50,281 bases of DNA, from the NCBI GenBank assembly GCA_947174275.1, contig CAMWIJ010000013.1, positions 1 to 50,281 on the forward strand. Reading direction: 5' to 3'. The notes beneath the pieces were generated by a model. The model made no database searches, was not told the origin of the DNA, and saw only the letters and a program-made list of their open reading frames with translations. The DNA comes from an uncultured Muribaculaceae bacterium. GTDB lineage: Bacteria > Bacteroidota > Bacteroidia > Bacteroidales > Muribaculaceae. The position numbers and the translations under genes were made by a program. This document shows, piece by piece, positions 9,220 to 16,638 of this stretch (within the stretch, counting starts at the first letter, position 1; every line of letters begins with the position of its first letter).

Positions 9220-9316
9220 ACAACACCCTATTCAGATTAAGCAGTTTCAAGAACAAAAGGAATACCATCATTATGTATATTTGAGGTTGTTGCAGAACTC
9301 CTATCTTTCAACAACA

Positions 9317-9404
9317 AACTAAAAATTTAGTGTTAAAAAATGTAAATTCACTTGCAAACTAAAATCTTAGTTGTATATTTGCCACAGAAACTAAAATCTT
9401 AGTT
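9317..9404 (+). promoter_or_regulatory. Three BlaI/MecI-type operator palindromes
   Basis: ACTAAAAATTTAGT (9318-9331), AACTAAAATCTTAGTT (9357-9372) and the identical AACTAAAATCTTAGTT (9389-9404). The arms match the ACTAnnnnTAGT-type operators bound by BlaI/MecI repressors. The last two are spaced 32 bp start to start, about three helical turns, so dimers would lie on one face of the DNA. They lie directly upstream of the BlaI-family gene, implying autorepression. Confidence 0.8.
9351..9381 (+). promoter_or_regulatory. Promoter of the BlaI-M56 operon
   Basis: CTTG (9351-9354), 19 bp, then TATATTTG (9374-9381), a close match to the Bacteroidetes -33/-7 consensus. Operator 2 (9357-9372) fills the spacer and operator 3 (9389-9404) would cover the transcription start, so a bound repressor would block polymerase. 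Confidence 0.7.
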
Positions 9405-9438
9405 AGATAAAGCAAACGTAAAATAAAAAACCAAAGAG

Positions 9439-9816
9439 ATGAGCACCATACCGAAACTTACAGAAAAAGAGGAAGAGGTGATGACGTTCTTCTGGCAAAA
9501 CGGCAGACTCGCTATCCGCGACGTTGTAGCACTCTATCCCGAGCCTCAACCCCATTTCAATACCGTGAGCACATACGTGCATATACTCGAGAAAAAAGGA
9601 TATCTGACAAGAGAGAAAGTCGGAAATTCGCTGGCCTACTCTCCGGCCATAGATATCGAGGATTACCGGAAGTCGACGATGAAAGGTGTGATCCGCAGGT
9701 TTTTCGACAACTCATATATGAAAATCGTGTCATCGTTTATCAAAGACGAAGATATCTCGGTCGACGAACTGAAAGAGCTTATCAAGATTGTAGAACAGAA
9801 CAAAGAGAAAAAATAA
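9439..9816 (+). CDS. BlaI/MecI/CopY family transcriptional repressor
   Basis: A 125-residue winged-helix repressor. The N-terminal half (LTEKEEEVMTFFWQNGRLAIRDVV) and recognition-helix region (NTVSTYVHILEKKGYL, about 41-56) are characteristic of the BlaI/MecI family. The C-terminal half forms the dimerisation helices, including the stretch that partner metallopeptidases cleave in known systems. Three matching operators and a promoter sit directly upstream. The stop codon is 5 bp before the M56 peptidase gene, so the two are cotranscribed as a sensor-repressor pair. No beta-lactamase or other obvious target lies nearby; the regulon is unknown. Known: the repressor is inactivated by proteolysis after the membrane partner senses a ligand. 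Inferred: the same logic here. Confidence 0.93.
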   Translation: MSTIPKLTEKEEEVMTFFWQNGRLAIRDVVALYPEPQPHFNTVSTYVHILEKKGYLTREKVGNSLAYSPAIDIEDYRKSTMKGVIRRFFDNSYMKIVSSFIKDEDISVDELKELIKIVEQNKEKK

Positions 9817-9821
9817 TCGAT

Positions 9822-11504
9822 ATGGGAACATTAACAGCATACTCGATGTCGGTAGCCATAATTCTGGTGCTTGAGTACATCGTGTACAAGAGCCTGCTGG
9901 CCAACGCGACATTCTACCGCTTCAACCGCGTGGTGCTCCTGTCATGCTACGCTATAGCGCTTCTTGCCATACCGGCAGCCGACTTCGTGACGGGACTGTT
10001 TCTGTCATCAGGCACTGCCGTGACGGGAGGCGTGACGGGAGGCGTGACACTGGGCGCCGTTTCGGCCGTCGCACTCGACGCTCCGGAAGGAAACGAAACC
10101 GGCATCTGGCACGCCATACCTCTTATATATATCGCGGGCATGGCGATAGTCGCAGCACTGACAGTATATTCCTACGCCCGCATGTTCCGCATAATACGCC
10201 GGGGCGAGAAGCGTGAAATTGACGGCGCCACAATAGTCATAGCCGAGACCACGGTGTCGCCCTTCAGCTGGGGACGTTATCTCGTGGTGTCGCCGGCCGA
10301 CGCCGACAACCGCCTCATAATAGAGCACGAACTGTCACACATACGCAACCGACACAGCATCGACCTGATTTTCGCGCAGATGTTCATCATATTCAACTGG
10401 TTCAACCCTGTGGCGTATCTCATGCGCCGCGAGCTGAGTGCCGTGCATGAATATGACGTTGACCGCCGCATATTGAGTTCGGGCATCAAAGCCTCTGATT
10501 ACCAGATGTTATTAATAAGAAAGACTGTCGGCCCGGGGTTCCAGTCCATAGCCAACAGTCTGAATCATAGTCAACTTAAAAACCGTTTAACCATGATGAT
10601 GAAATCAAAATCAAGTAGAGTGCGCCACCTTTGTGCAGCCGCACTGCTGCCCGCAGCCATGCTCGCGGTAGCGATGACAGACTTTCCGGCCGTAGCGTCG
10701 ACAATCAAGAATGTCGCAGCCGTAAGCTACGACAAAGTTAGTGAAAATTACGCTCCCGCGCAAGAGGATGCCGCATTGCCCTCCGGATCAGCGGTCAATG
10801 AGGCTGCCGACAAAAAATCCGAGCCGCGCAAAGCCGTTGAAACAATGCCCCAATATCCCGGAGGCGAACGTGCGATGCTCCAGGCGCTGATGGACGAGCT
10901 CAAATATCCCGAAAATCTGGCCGAAAATGATATCAAGGGACGCGTGGTAGTTTCATTTACCGTGACAAAAGAGGGCACTATCGACGACATCAAGATTGTG
11001 CGTTCGGCCGGAAACGAAGCACTCGACGCCGAAGCAGTCCGCGCCCTCAAAGAGGGTCTCACGGAGAAATGGACTCCCGGCACTGTCGGAGGCGAAGCCG
11101 TCGACTGCCACTACACCCTCCCGGTGATGTTCAGCACTAAGAAAGAAGCATCGGGCGAGACTGCAGCCAAAAAGTCTGAGCCGCACAAAGCCGTCCAAAC
11201 ATTGCCTCAATATCCCGGTGGCGAAGCTGCGATGCTCCAGGCACTGATGGACGAGCTCAAGTATCCCGAAAATTTGGCCGAAAATGATATCAAGGGAAAT
11301 GTGATAGTTACATTTACCGTAACAAAAGAAGGCACTATCGACGATATCAAGATTTTGCGGTCGGCCGGCAACGAAGCCCTCGACGCTGAAGCCGTGCGCG
11401 CTCTCAAAGATGGTCTCACGGAGAAATGGACTCCCGGCACTGTAGGAGGCGAAGCCGTCGACTGCCGGTACACCCTTCCGGTGATGTTCAAAACTAAAAA
11501 ATAA
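9822..11504 (+). CDS. BlaR1-like M56 membrane metallopeptidase with two tandem TonB C-terminal domains
   Basis: A 560-residue inner-membrane protein. Hydrophobic segments at about 5-25, 36-56, 97-118 and 267-290 surround an M56 zinc-peptidase core with HELSH (169-173) and the downstream ELSAVHEYDVDR. In place of the penicillin-sensor domain of true BlaR1, the periplasmic part carries two TonB C-terminal domains (about 331-440 and 450-560), each with PQYPGGE and EKWTPGTVGGEAVDC. The two are about 90 percent identical (11 differences in 111 aligned residues). M56-TonB fusions paired with a BlaI repressor are known in Bacteroidetes; the second domain looks like a recent duplication. Role inferred: sensing an envelope or outer-membrane signal and relieving repression by the upstream gene product. 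A strong hairpin at 11556-11586 ends the operon. Confidence 0.9.
   Translation: MGTLTAYSMSVAIILVLEYIVYKSLLANATFYRFNRVVLLSCYAIALLAIPAADFVTGLFLSSGTAVTGGVTGGVTLGAVSAVALDAPEGNETGIWHAIPLIYIAGMAIVAALTVYSYARMFRIIRRGEKREIDGATIVIAETTVSPFSWGRYLVVSPADADNRLIIEHELSHIRNRHSIDLIFAQMFIIFNWFNPVAYLMRRELSAVHEYDVDRRILSSGIKASDYQMLLIRKTVGPGFQSIANSLNHSQLKNRLTMMMKSKSSRVRHLCAAALLPAAMLAVAMTDFPAVASTIKNVAAVSYDKVSENYAPAQEDAALPSGSAVNEAADKKSEPRKAVETMPQYPGGERAMLQALMDELKYPENLAENDIKGRVVVSFTVTKEGTIDDIKIVRSAGNEALDAEAVRALKEGLTEKWTPGTVGGEAVDCHYTLPVMFSTKKEASGETAAKKSEPHKAVQTLPQYPGGEAAMLQALMDELKYPENLAENDIKGNVIVTFTVTKEGTIDDIKILRSAGNEALDAEAVRALKDGLTEKWTPGTVGGEAVDCRYTLPVMFKTKK
10812..11497 (+). repeat. In-frame tandem duplication encoding the TonB domains
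   Basis: Segments 10812-11140 and 11169-11497 are near-identical copies with a 357-bp period, in frame within the M56 gene. The translated copies differ at 11 of 111 residues. Silent third-position changes are also visible. Confidence 0.9.
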
Positions 11505-11555
11505 TGATGTTGATTTGACATCCTCACTCAATAATTTTTCATACTAAACAACATC

Positions 11556-11586
11556 GTCATGCGTGCTTGCGACAAGCACGCATGAC
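11556..11586 (+). terminator. Strong hairpin after the BlaI-M56 operon
   Basis: GTCATGCGTGCTTG (11556-11569) and CAAGCACGCATGAC (11573-11586) form a perfect 14-bp stem with a 3-nt loop, 50 bp past the stop codon. The following GCATTAATTTGC is AT-rich but not a clean T-run, so Rho-independent termination is likely rather than certain. Confidence 0.65.
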
Positions 11587-11624
11587 GCATTAATTTGCAA
11601 ATCGCCGCAGATGGGGCATTTTAC

Positions 11625-11871
11625 GGCTCAAGCCTAAATTGCAGTGCATAATACAGCCTCAATTTAATATTGCTGTGAGGATGTTGCAGAACTCAAAGAA
11701 TTGCCTCCAAAAAGTAGGGATGCACGGCTCGTGCGTCCGTCAATAACTTGATTATCAGGGTGATATTCGGACGCACGAGCCGTGCGTCCCTACACTGCGA
11801 AGTGCTGCAAAGCCCACAAGACAAAGCCGGTAATTATTATATTGCCATGTACTGCAATTTAGGCTTGAGCC
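11625..11871. repeat. 21-bp inverted repeat enclosing a repeat element
   Basis: A 21-bp sequence beginning GGCTCAAGCCTAAATTGC (11625-11645) recurs as its exact reverse complement at 11851-11871. The 205 bp between hold the two-hairpin element at 11677-11812. The whole structure lies between the convergent M56 and symporter genes. No coding sequence is supported inside. Confidence 0.85.
11677..11812. repeat. Two-hairpin interspersed element, copy 1
   Basis: Inner arms at 11714-11739 and 11768-11793 are inverted copies of one another with one mismatch. Each is itself a hairpin (arms GGACGCACG and CGTGCGTCC, 3-nt loop; the first copy has a T for C change). The spacer contains TTGATTATCA, shared with copies 2 and 3. 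The outer arms (GATGTTGCAGAACTC on the left, GAAGTGCTGCAA on the right) are decayed relative to copies 2 and 3. Confidence 0.85.
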
Positions 11872-11913
11872 CATTTTACCGAGATCTTCAACATCTTGGA
11901 AAAGAAGCTTATC

Positions 11914-13077
11914 TCACTTTTTACGGCGGAATATTGCCTGAATTATCTGGGCGATTGCGCCGTCGCCGGTTACATTGCAGGCAGTGCCGAAAGAGTCCAT
12001 CGTTATGTAGAGGGCTATCATGAGCGACTGCTGGTCGGCATTGAAGCCGAGAATGGAGGCGAGGAGTCCGAGCGATGCCATGATGGCTCCGCCGGGCACT
12101 CCGGGAGCCGCCACGATTGTGATGCCGAGCATCATTATGAAGCCTGCAAACATGCCTGTCGACCAGGCCATTCCCTCCATTATCATGACGGCAAGCGCGC
12201 AGGCCACAATCTTCATGGCGCTTCCCGACATGTGGATGGTGGCGCACAATGGCACTACAAAACCTGCGATATCCTCTTTCACTCCTGTTTTGACGGTCTG
12301 CCGCAAGGTCACGGGTATTGTCGCGGCCGAGGACTGGGTGCCGAGGGCGGTGAAATAGGCAGGCATCATTGTCAGCAACATTTTAAACGGGTTACGGCGC
12401 GCGAACAGTGCGGCCACGGCATACTGGAACAGCAGCAAAACAATATGCATTGCAAAAATCACTCCTATTATGCCGGCAAACGCACCGAGCACCGACACCA
12501 CCTCCCCTTCCATTGTCATTTTGAGGAAGATACCGAATATATAAATCGGGAGCAACGGTATGATGGCTTTCATGATGGTGAGCTGCACGCAGTCGCGGAA
12601 CTCGTTGAAGCCTTTACGCAACGCGCCCGACGTCAGATAGGCCATGCATATACCCATCACAAATGCGAACACAAGCGCGGTCATCACGCTCATGAGCGGC
12701 GGCATCTCAACGTTGAAATATGGTGTCAACGCTATGGCCGACGGCGCGTCAACCAATTGACGCGGCTCCACCAGCGACGGAAATATCCACTCTCCCACCC
12801 CGAATGCGAAAAATCCGGACATAGAGGTGAACAGATAAGCCACAACGACCGTCACTACAAGCATCAGTCCGGCCGAGCGCCCTATATGTGCTATGGCCGG
12901 AGCGACGAATCCGAGTATGATGAGCGGAATCATGAACCCGAGGAATTGCGCGAATATGGCATTGAATGTCAGAAACACGCGCGCCGCCCAGTCGGGCATG
13001 AAAAATCCGCAGCCGATGCCGAATGCAATAGCAATGACTATCAGCAACAGCAGATTGACCTTTATTTTTGGCAACAT
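11914..13077 (-). CDS. Dicarboxylate/amino acid:cation symporter (DAACS family)
   Basis: Inner-membrane transporter of about 387 residues related to glutamate/aspartate and serine/threonine symporters. It begins MLPKIKVNLLLLIVIAIAFGIG and has the family features: the loop FLGFMIPLIILGFVAPAI, the serine/threonine-rich hairpin around ALGTQSSAATIPVT, and the substrate- and cation-binding end DSFGTACNVTGDGAIAQI. I chose the ATG at 13075-13077 because it gives a normal first helix; an in-frame ATG at 13132-13134 would add 19 residues. Known: the family couples Na+ or H+ influx to uptake of glutamate, aspartate, C4-dicarboxylates or serine/threonine. The exact substrate is not readable. The gene is convergent with the M56 operon, and a two-hairpin repeat separates it from argD. 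Confidence 0.92.
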   Translation of the reverse strand: MLPKIKVNLLLLIVIAIAFGIGCGFFMPDWAARVFLTFNAIFAQFLGFMIPLIILGFVAPAIAHIGRSAGLMLVVTVVVAYLFTSMSGFFAFGVGEWIFPSLVEPRQLVDAPSAIALTPYFNVEMPPLMSVMTALVFAFVMGICMAYLTSGALRKGFNEFRDCVQLTIMKAIIPLLPIYIFGIFLKMTMEGEVVSVLGAFAGIIGVIFAMHIVLLLFQYAVAALFARRNPFKMLLTMMPAYFTALGTQSSAATIPVTLRQTVKTGVKEDIAGFVVPLCATIHMSGSAMKIVACALAVMIMEGMAWSTGMFAGFIMMLGITIVAAPGVPGGAIMASLGLLASILGFNADQQSLMIALYITMDSFGTACNVTGDGAIAQIIQAIFRRKK

Positions 13078-13172
13078 AATCAAGAAGGATTGAGTTATAA
13101 AAACAAATATAACCCAATCCTCCCAATATTCCAAATAGTCATGTCATCAAGCCGACATGCCGTAAAATAAAA

Positions 13173-13314
13173 TGAGGGTGTAGCATAACTCAGAAAAATA
13201 CCCCCAAAACGTAGGGACGCACGGCCCGTGCGTCCGCCAACACATTGATTATCAAACACAAGACTCGGACACACGAGCCGTGCGTCCGAGTCTTGAAGTT
13301 CTGCAACACCCTCA
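13173..13314. repeat. Two-hairpin interspersed element, copy 2
   Basis: Outer arms TGAGGGTGTAGCATAACT (13173-13190) and its imperfect complement ending CAACACCCTCA (to 13314). Inner hairpin 1 is at 13211-13236. Hairpin 2 is at 13266-13288 and is extended by CAAGACTCGGAC (13259-13270) pairing with GTCCGAGTCTTG (13283-13294). The spacer contains TTGATTATCA. The element begins 8 bp past the argD stop codon, where it could serve as its terminator. Confidence 0.88.
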
Positions 13315-13321
13315 TCTTACG

Positions 13322-14449
13322 CTATACAGCGAGGGCGGCACGGAAGCGCGCAAGAAATTCGTCGGCCTGCTTCATGGAGAGACAAAGCGGCGGAAGGAGA
13401 CGGATTATGTTTGTGCCCGAAGCTCCCGTAAAGATGTGATGGTCGAATATGAGGCTACGGCGCAGGGCTTTGACGGGATAGTCCATCTCGATACCGATCA
13501 TGAGACCACGGCCACGCACCTCCTTGATGCCGGGCAGCTCCTTCAGCTTCTCCATAAGATAGGTGCCCACATTATCGGCGTTTTCAACGAGATGCTCCTC
13601 TTCCATCACTTCGATTACGGCAGTGGCAGCCGCGCAGGCAAGATGATTGCCGCCGAATGTGGTACCGAGCTGACCGTAGACGGGTGCGAATTTCGGGGAG
13701 ATGAGCACAGCCCCCATCGGGAAACCGTTAGCAATGCCCTTGGCTACGGTTATCATGTCGGGACGTATGCCTGCCCACTGATGGGCGAAGAAACGTCCTG
13801 AACGTCCGTAACCAGACTGTATTTCGTCGAGAATGAGGACAACGCCGGCTTCTTCCGTGACACGGCGGAGCTCTTGAAGGAAGTTGTCGTCGGGAATGCG
13901 TATTCCGCCTACACCCTGTATCCCCTCGATGATTACGGCTGCAACGTCACCTTTGGCAATCTCAGCCTTCACAGCCTCGATGTCGTTGAGCGGGAGGAAG
14001 GTGACATGTCCGTTGTCGTTGAGTGGAGCTACTATCTTGGGATTGTCGGTGGCCTCTACGGCGGCTGATGTGCGGCCGTGGAAAGCCTTGCCGAATGCGA
14101 TGACACGCTTGCGGCCTGTGGCGAACGACGCGAGTTTGAGCGCGTTTTCGTTGGCTTCGGCACCGGAGTTTATGAGAAAGAGCTGATAGTCGTCATATCC
14201 TGATATCTTGCCAAGCTTCCCGGCGAGACGGTGCTGGAGAGAATTCTGCACGGAGTTGGAATAGAACACAAGGCGTGAGGCCTGGTCAGCGAGCGCCTTG
14301 AGATAATGGGGATGGGAATGGCCGATAGAGATTACGGCATGGCCTCCGTAGAGGTCGAGATATTCCTGTCCGTCGGCGTCGTATGTATGGCAGCCGACAC
14401 CTTTAACGATTTCCACATCGTAGAGTGGGTAGACATCAAATAATTTCAT
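13322..14449 (-). CDS. argD: Acetylornithine-type aminotransferase (class III, PLP-dependent)
   Basis: A 375-residue class III aminotransferase, most like ArgD, which interconverts N-acetylglutamate semialdehyde and N-acetylornithine in arginine synthesis. The start MKLFDVYPLYDVEIVKGVGC at the ATG 14447-14449 is typical of this group and is preceded by CAGGA; an upstream in-frame ATG would add 48 implausible residues rich in K, N and I. Visible motifs: FINSGAEANENALKLA, HGRTSAAVEATDN, the PLP pocket LILDEIQSGYGRSGRFFAHQ, the Schiff-base lysine in ITVAKGIANGFPMGA, and TTFGGNHLACAAA. Other arginine genes are not in the window, so a related role (ornithine or succinylornithine transamination) cannot be excluded. 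A TAnnTTTG box lies 32-39 bp upstream. Confidence 0.88.
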   Translation of the reverse strand: MKLFDVYPLYDVEIVKGVGCHTYDADGQEYLDLYGGHAVISIGHSHPHYLKALADQASRLVFYSNSVQNSLQHRLAGKLGKISGYDDYQLFLINSGAEANENALKLASFATGRKRVIAFGKAFHGRTSAAVEATDNPKIVAPLNDNGHVTFLPLNDIEAVKAEIAKGDVAAVIIEGIQGVGGIRIPDDNFLQELRRVTEEAGVVLILDEIQSGYGRSGRFFAHQWAGIRPDMITVAKGIANGFPMGAVLISPKFAPVYGQLGTTFGGNHLACAAATAVIEVMEEEHLVENADNVGTYLMEKLKELPGIKEVRGRGLMIGIEMDYPVKALRRSLIFDHHIFTGASGTNIIRLLPPLCLSMKQADEFLARFRAALAV

Positions 14450-14480
14450 ATTCCTGATCTTAGTGTATATTTTCTGATTG

Positions 14481-14488
14481 CAAATGTA
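14481..14488 (-). promoter_or_regulatory. Candidate -7 box upstream of argD
   Basis: TACATTTG on the minus strand matches TAnnTTTG, 32-39 bp upstream of the argD start. No good -33 TTG was seen at the expected distance. Confidence 0.35.
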
Positions 14489-14562
14489 CGGCAATAAGTT
14501 CATATTATAAAAATTTTGCCGCGTTTTATGCTTTTTTGATATTTTGCCGTTTCGCCGAAACT

Positions 14563-14591
14563 GAAATGCCCCGACAAAGCCGGGGCATTTC
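14563..14591 (-). terminator. Terminator after the FadL-type gene
   Basis: GAAATGCCCCG (14563-14573), loop ACAAAGC, CGGGGCATTTC (14581-14591): a perfect 11-bp stem, 25 bp past the stop of the minus-strand FadL gene. Confidence 0.65.
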
Positions 14592-14616
14592 ATGATTATA
14601 TATTTATTATTTATTA

Positions 14617-15948
14617 TCAGAGGCTTAGGGTCACGCCTATCGACGGACAGAATGCCGAGACCTTGTAGTCGGCCTCGAATTTGCGTTCGCCGAGGATAAA
14701 GTCTTTGTAGGTGCAGCTGCGGTTGTCGGCACCGAGACCTGCAACGTAGAGAAGTCCGAGGTCGATTGAAATCATGTCGAGCGGACGGAATGAGAAGCCG
14801 ACCGAGGGCTCGATTTTAGTCATGCCGGGAGTTTCCGGATTATAATGATTCTTGTCGACAGGGCTTGTGTCGAGCATGAGGCCGGCACGGAGGTCGAAGC
14901 GGTCGGTGAGATTGTACTGCGCTCCGAGATGGAATGTCCATGAGTCATGATAATTCTTGGGAATATTCTGGTTGAAGCCGGCAAGATCGGGATTGAGAAA
15001 TTCGATATCGAGCTGTTTGTAGGCGCTCCACTGGGTGAATTGCACGTCAAAAGCGAGCACAAGCGGCTTTATCGGCTTGTAGCTGACACCGACGTTATAT
15101 ATGGCCGCACAAGGCATTTTGGCTGTAAACTCGGCGTGGTTTATCAAACCGAGTTTCGACTCGAGTATGCTTTCAATCTCGCGCGATGCATAGCGCACGG
15201 AGGCTTCGCCGGCTTTGACACGCATCATCATCTCCTGACGGAAATTCGCACCTACAGTCCACTGCGCGTTGATATCATACATCACGCCGACATTGACTCC
15301 GAGACGCGGGTGGGCGCTCCCCTTGAGGTTGACACTTGCGGGAACTGTATTTCCAATCGAGGGATAACCCGGAGCGAGCTGCTGCATCATCGCGTCAAAT
15401 CCCTGAGGCGATACGAGCCCCTTGTTGAGGTCAACCGAGCCCCATGTCACCATAAGACCCGCGCCGACACTTAATTTCGGTGTTATTTTCCAGGCAAGAG
15501 TGGGCTGGATTGTAAACACCTTGAGGCTTACCGACTGGTTGAGGTCGGCTCCGGGCCAGTTGTCGGTCCAGTTGATTGACGATCCGTAGGGTGTATAGAA
15601 TGCGATACCGGCCTTCAGGTTGTCGTAGATTGAGAAACCGACGTTGACACTCATCGGAGTGGCGGCCTTGTTGTCGGTCTTGTAGGTGACGCCGGTTGAT
15701 TTCGGCGTAGCCTCGCCGTAGGCAAATATCGGAGACACGCTTGCCGACAGTTCAAACGGTTTGTCGAGCCAGCCCATACCCGCAGGGTTGAAAATCTGGC
15801 TTTCGGCGCCGAGATGGAGAGCCGTTCCGGTATGTCCCATACCATTCTGCTTGGCACTCAGAGTGTTGATTTGGTATCCCTCGGCCAAAACAGCCATCGG
15901 ACATACCGCCGCAATAAGAGCGGCTACAATTGTTTTTTTCATTTTCAA
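14617..15948 (-). CDS. OmpP1/FadL-type outer membrane transport protein
   Basis: A 443-residue outer-membrane beta-barrel of the FadL/TodX family, which admits hydrophobic compounds such as long-chain fatty acids. A signal peptide ending about AVLAEG is followed by the family's mature N-terminus (YQINTLSAKQNGMGHTGTAL), which plugs the barrel, then the conserved SQIFNPAGMGWLD (NPA motif). Alternating hydrophobic strands run to the C-terminal SIGVTLSL. Length fits the family. Known: FadL moves substrate laterally through the wall of the barrel. Inferred: fatty acid or other hydrophobic import; nothing nearby specifies the ligand. It has its own promoter (16030-16061) and terminator (14563-14591), so it is monocistronic. 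A start two codons later is possible. Confidence 0.9.
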   Translation of the reverse strand: MKMKKTIVAALIAAVCPMAVLAEGYQINTLSAKQNGMGHTGTALHLGAESQIFNPAGMGWLDKPFELSASVSPIFAYGEATPKSTGVTYKTDNKAATPMSVNVGFSIYDNLKAGIAFYTPYGSSINWTDNWPGADLNQSVSLKVFTIQPTLAWKITPKLSVGAGLMVTWGSVDLNKGLVSPQGFDAMMQQLAPGYPSIGNTVPASVNLKGSAHPRLGVNVGVMYDINAQWTVGANFRQEMMMRVKAGEASVRYASREIESILESKLGLINHAEFTAKMPCAAIYNVGVSYKPIKPLVLAFDVQFTQWSAYKQLDIEFLNPDLAGFNQNIPKNYHDSWTFHLGAQYNLTDRFDLRAGLMLDTSPVDKNHYNPETPGMTKIEPSVGFSFRPLDMISIDLGLLYVAGLGADNRSCTYKDFILGERKFEADYKVSAFCPSIGVTLSL

Positions 15949-16029
15949 ATCTGGTTAAAGTCATCGCATTTCTCCTCTTCCCTGCCCATCCGGCCAGGCA
16001 AAATCGGAAAAACGAGACAAAATTTCCGA

Positions 16030-16061
16030 CAAAGATAACAATTTTATCCCTAACGCCCAAG
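16030..16061 (-). promoter_or_regulatory. Promoter of the FadL-type gene
   Basis: Minus-strand CTTG (complement of 16058-16061), 20 bp, then TATCTTTG (complement of 16030-16037), a good Bacteroidetes -33/-7 pair about 80 bp upstream of the start codon. Confidence 0.65.
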
Positions 16062-16069
16062 CATAGCCA

Positions 16070-16620
16070 CAATATTGTTGAATTGCGTTAAAAATATCAA
16101 TGCGAAAAGGTTGCTATAACTTTTGATTTTAACACTTCTACCGGTTTACTGCAGATCCGTTAAAAAACGAAATCCGACGACTCTCACGAGCCACCGGATC
16201 CCTAACCTATGATTCACTTTTGTTGCTTTATTCCTAATTTATTTCATTTCAATCCGGATAATAAAATTTACAGTCACAATTATTCAACGGGACAGGCCTG
16301 AATATAAAAGTATAGTCAAACTTGTCGGGAATGAGAAACAGTGATTGTAAATGACTTAGCTGCATGACAGATGCCGTTGCAACATTAAAGTCTCAATTCG
16401 TGATTTTAATTTTTTATGAGATTAATTCCGATAAAAGAGTGATAATAAACAAGTTAGATTTAGAAATGCCTATCGGGCAATTGTTAGATATAGGTAATTC
16501 GGAGGTATTACGGTGCAAAAATAATAAATTATTTAATATTTTCATAAAAACTGATAAAAAAATTTATCTTTTTATCGTTTTTTATGGTCAAACACACTCT
16601 CAGCGAAACCGCCCGCGATA
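16070..16620. other. AT-rich noncoding stretch
   Basis: About 550 bp between the FadL and M23 genes, clearly richer in A and T than flanking genes. The longest plus-strand frame (16364-16621, 85 codons) has no recognisable domain, no convincing ribosome-binding site and an odd composition, so I do not call it a gene. No strong hairpin, tRNA or repeat was found. It could be a decayed gene or hold an unrecognised RNA. Confidence 0.4.
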
Positions 16621-16638
16621 AGGTTGATAACAATCGTA

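Noticed and set aside
9002-9284. Arg-rich open frames on both strands between ssb and blaI
   Set aside because: They overlap each other, are dominated by the repeated GC-rich segment and lack plausible starts.
9286-9315. GTTGTTGCAGAACTCC…CAACAAC as another full repeat-family copy
   Set aside because: Only a 7-bp palindrome plus one arm resemblance; kept as a remark on the solo palindrome and not as a feature.
9439-11504. A beta-lactam resistance operon
   Set aside because: The M56 protein lacks a penicillin-sensor domain and there is no beta-lactamase nearby; it is the M56-TonB type.
11714-11793. CRISPR-like repeat-spacer array
   Set aside because: The repeats are inverted, occur as a single pair per site, and have no regular direct-repeat spacing or cas genes.
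11896-13170. A 424-codon plus-strand frame opposite the symporter gene
   Set aside because: His/Glu/Arg-rich translation without any domain; the minus-strand frame is an unmistakable DAACS transporter.
16364-16621. 85-codon open frame on the plus strand in the AT-rich gap
   Set aside because: No recognisable domain, no ribosome-binding site, odd composition and its end runs into the M23 gene on the opposite strand.
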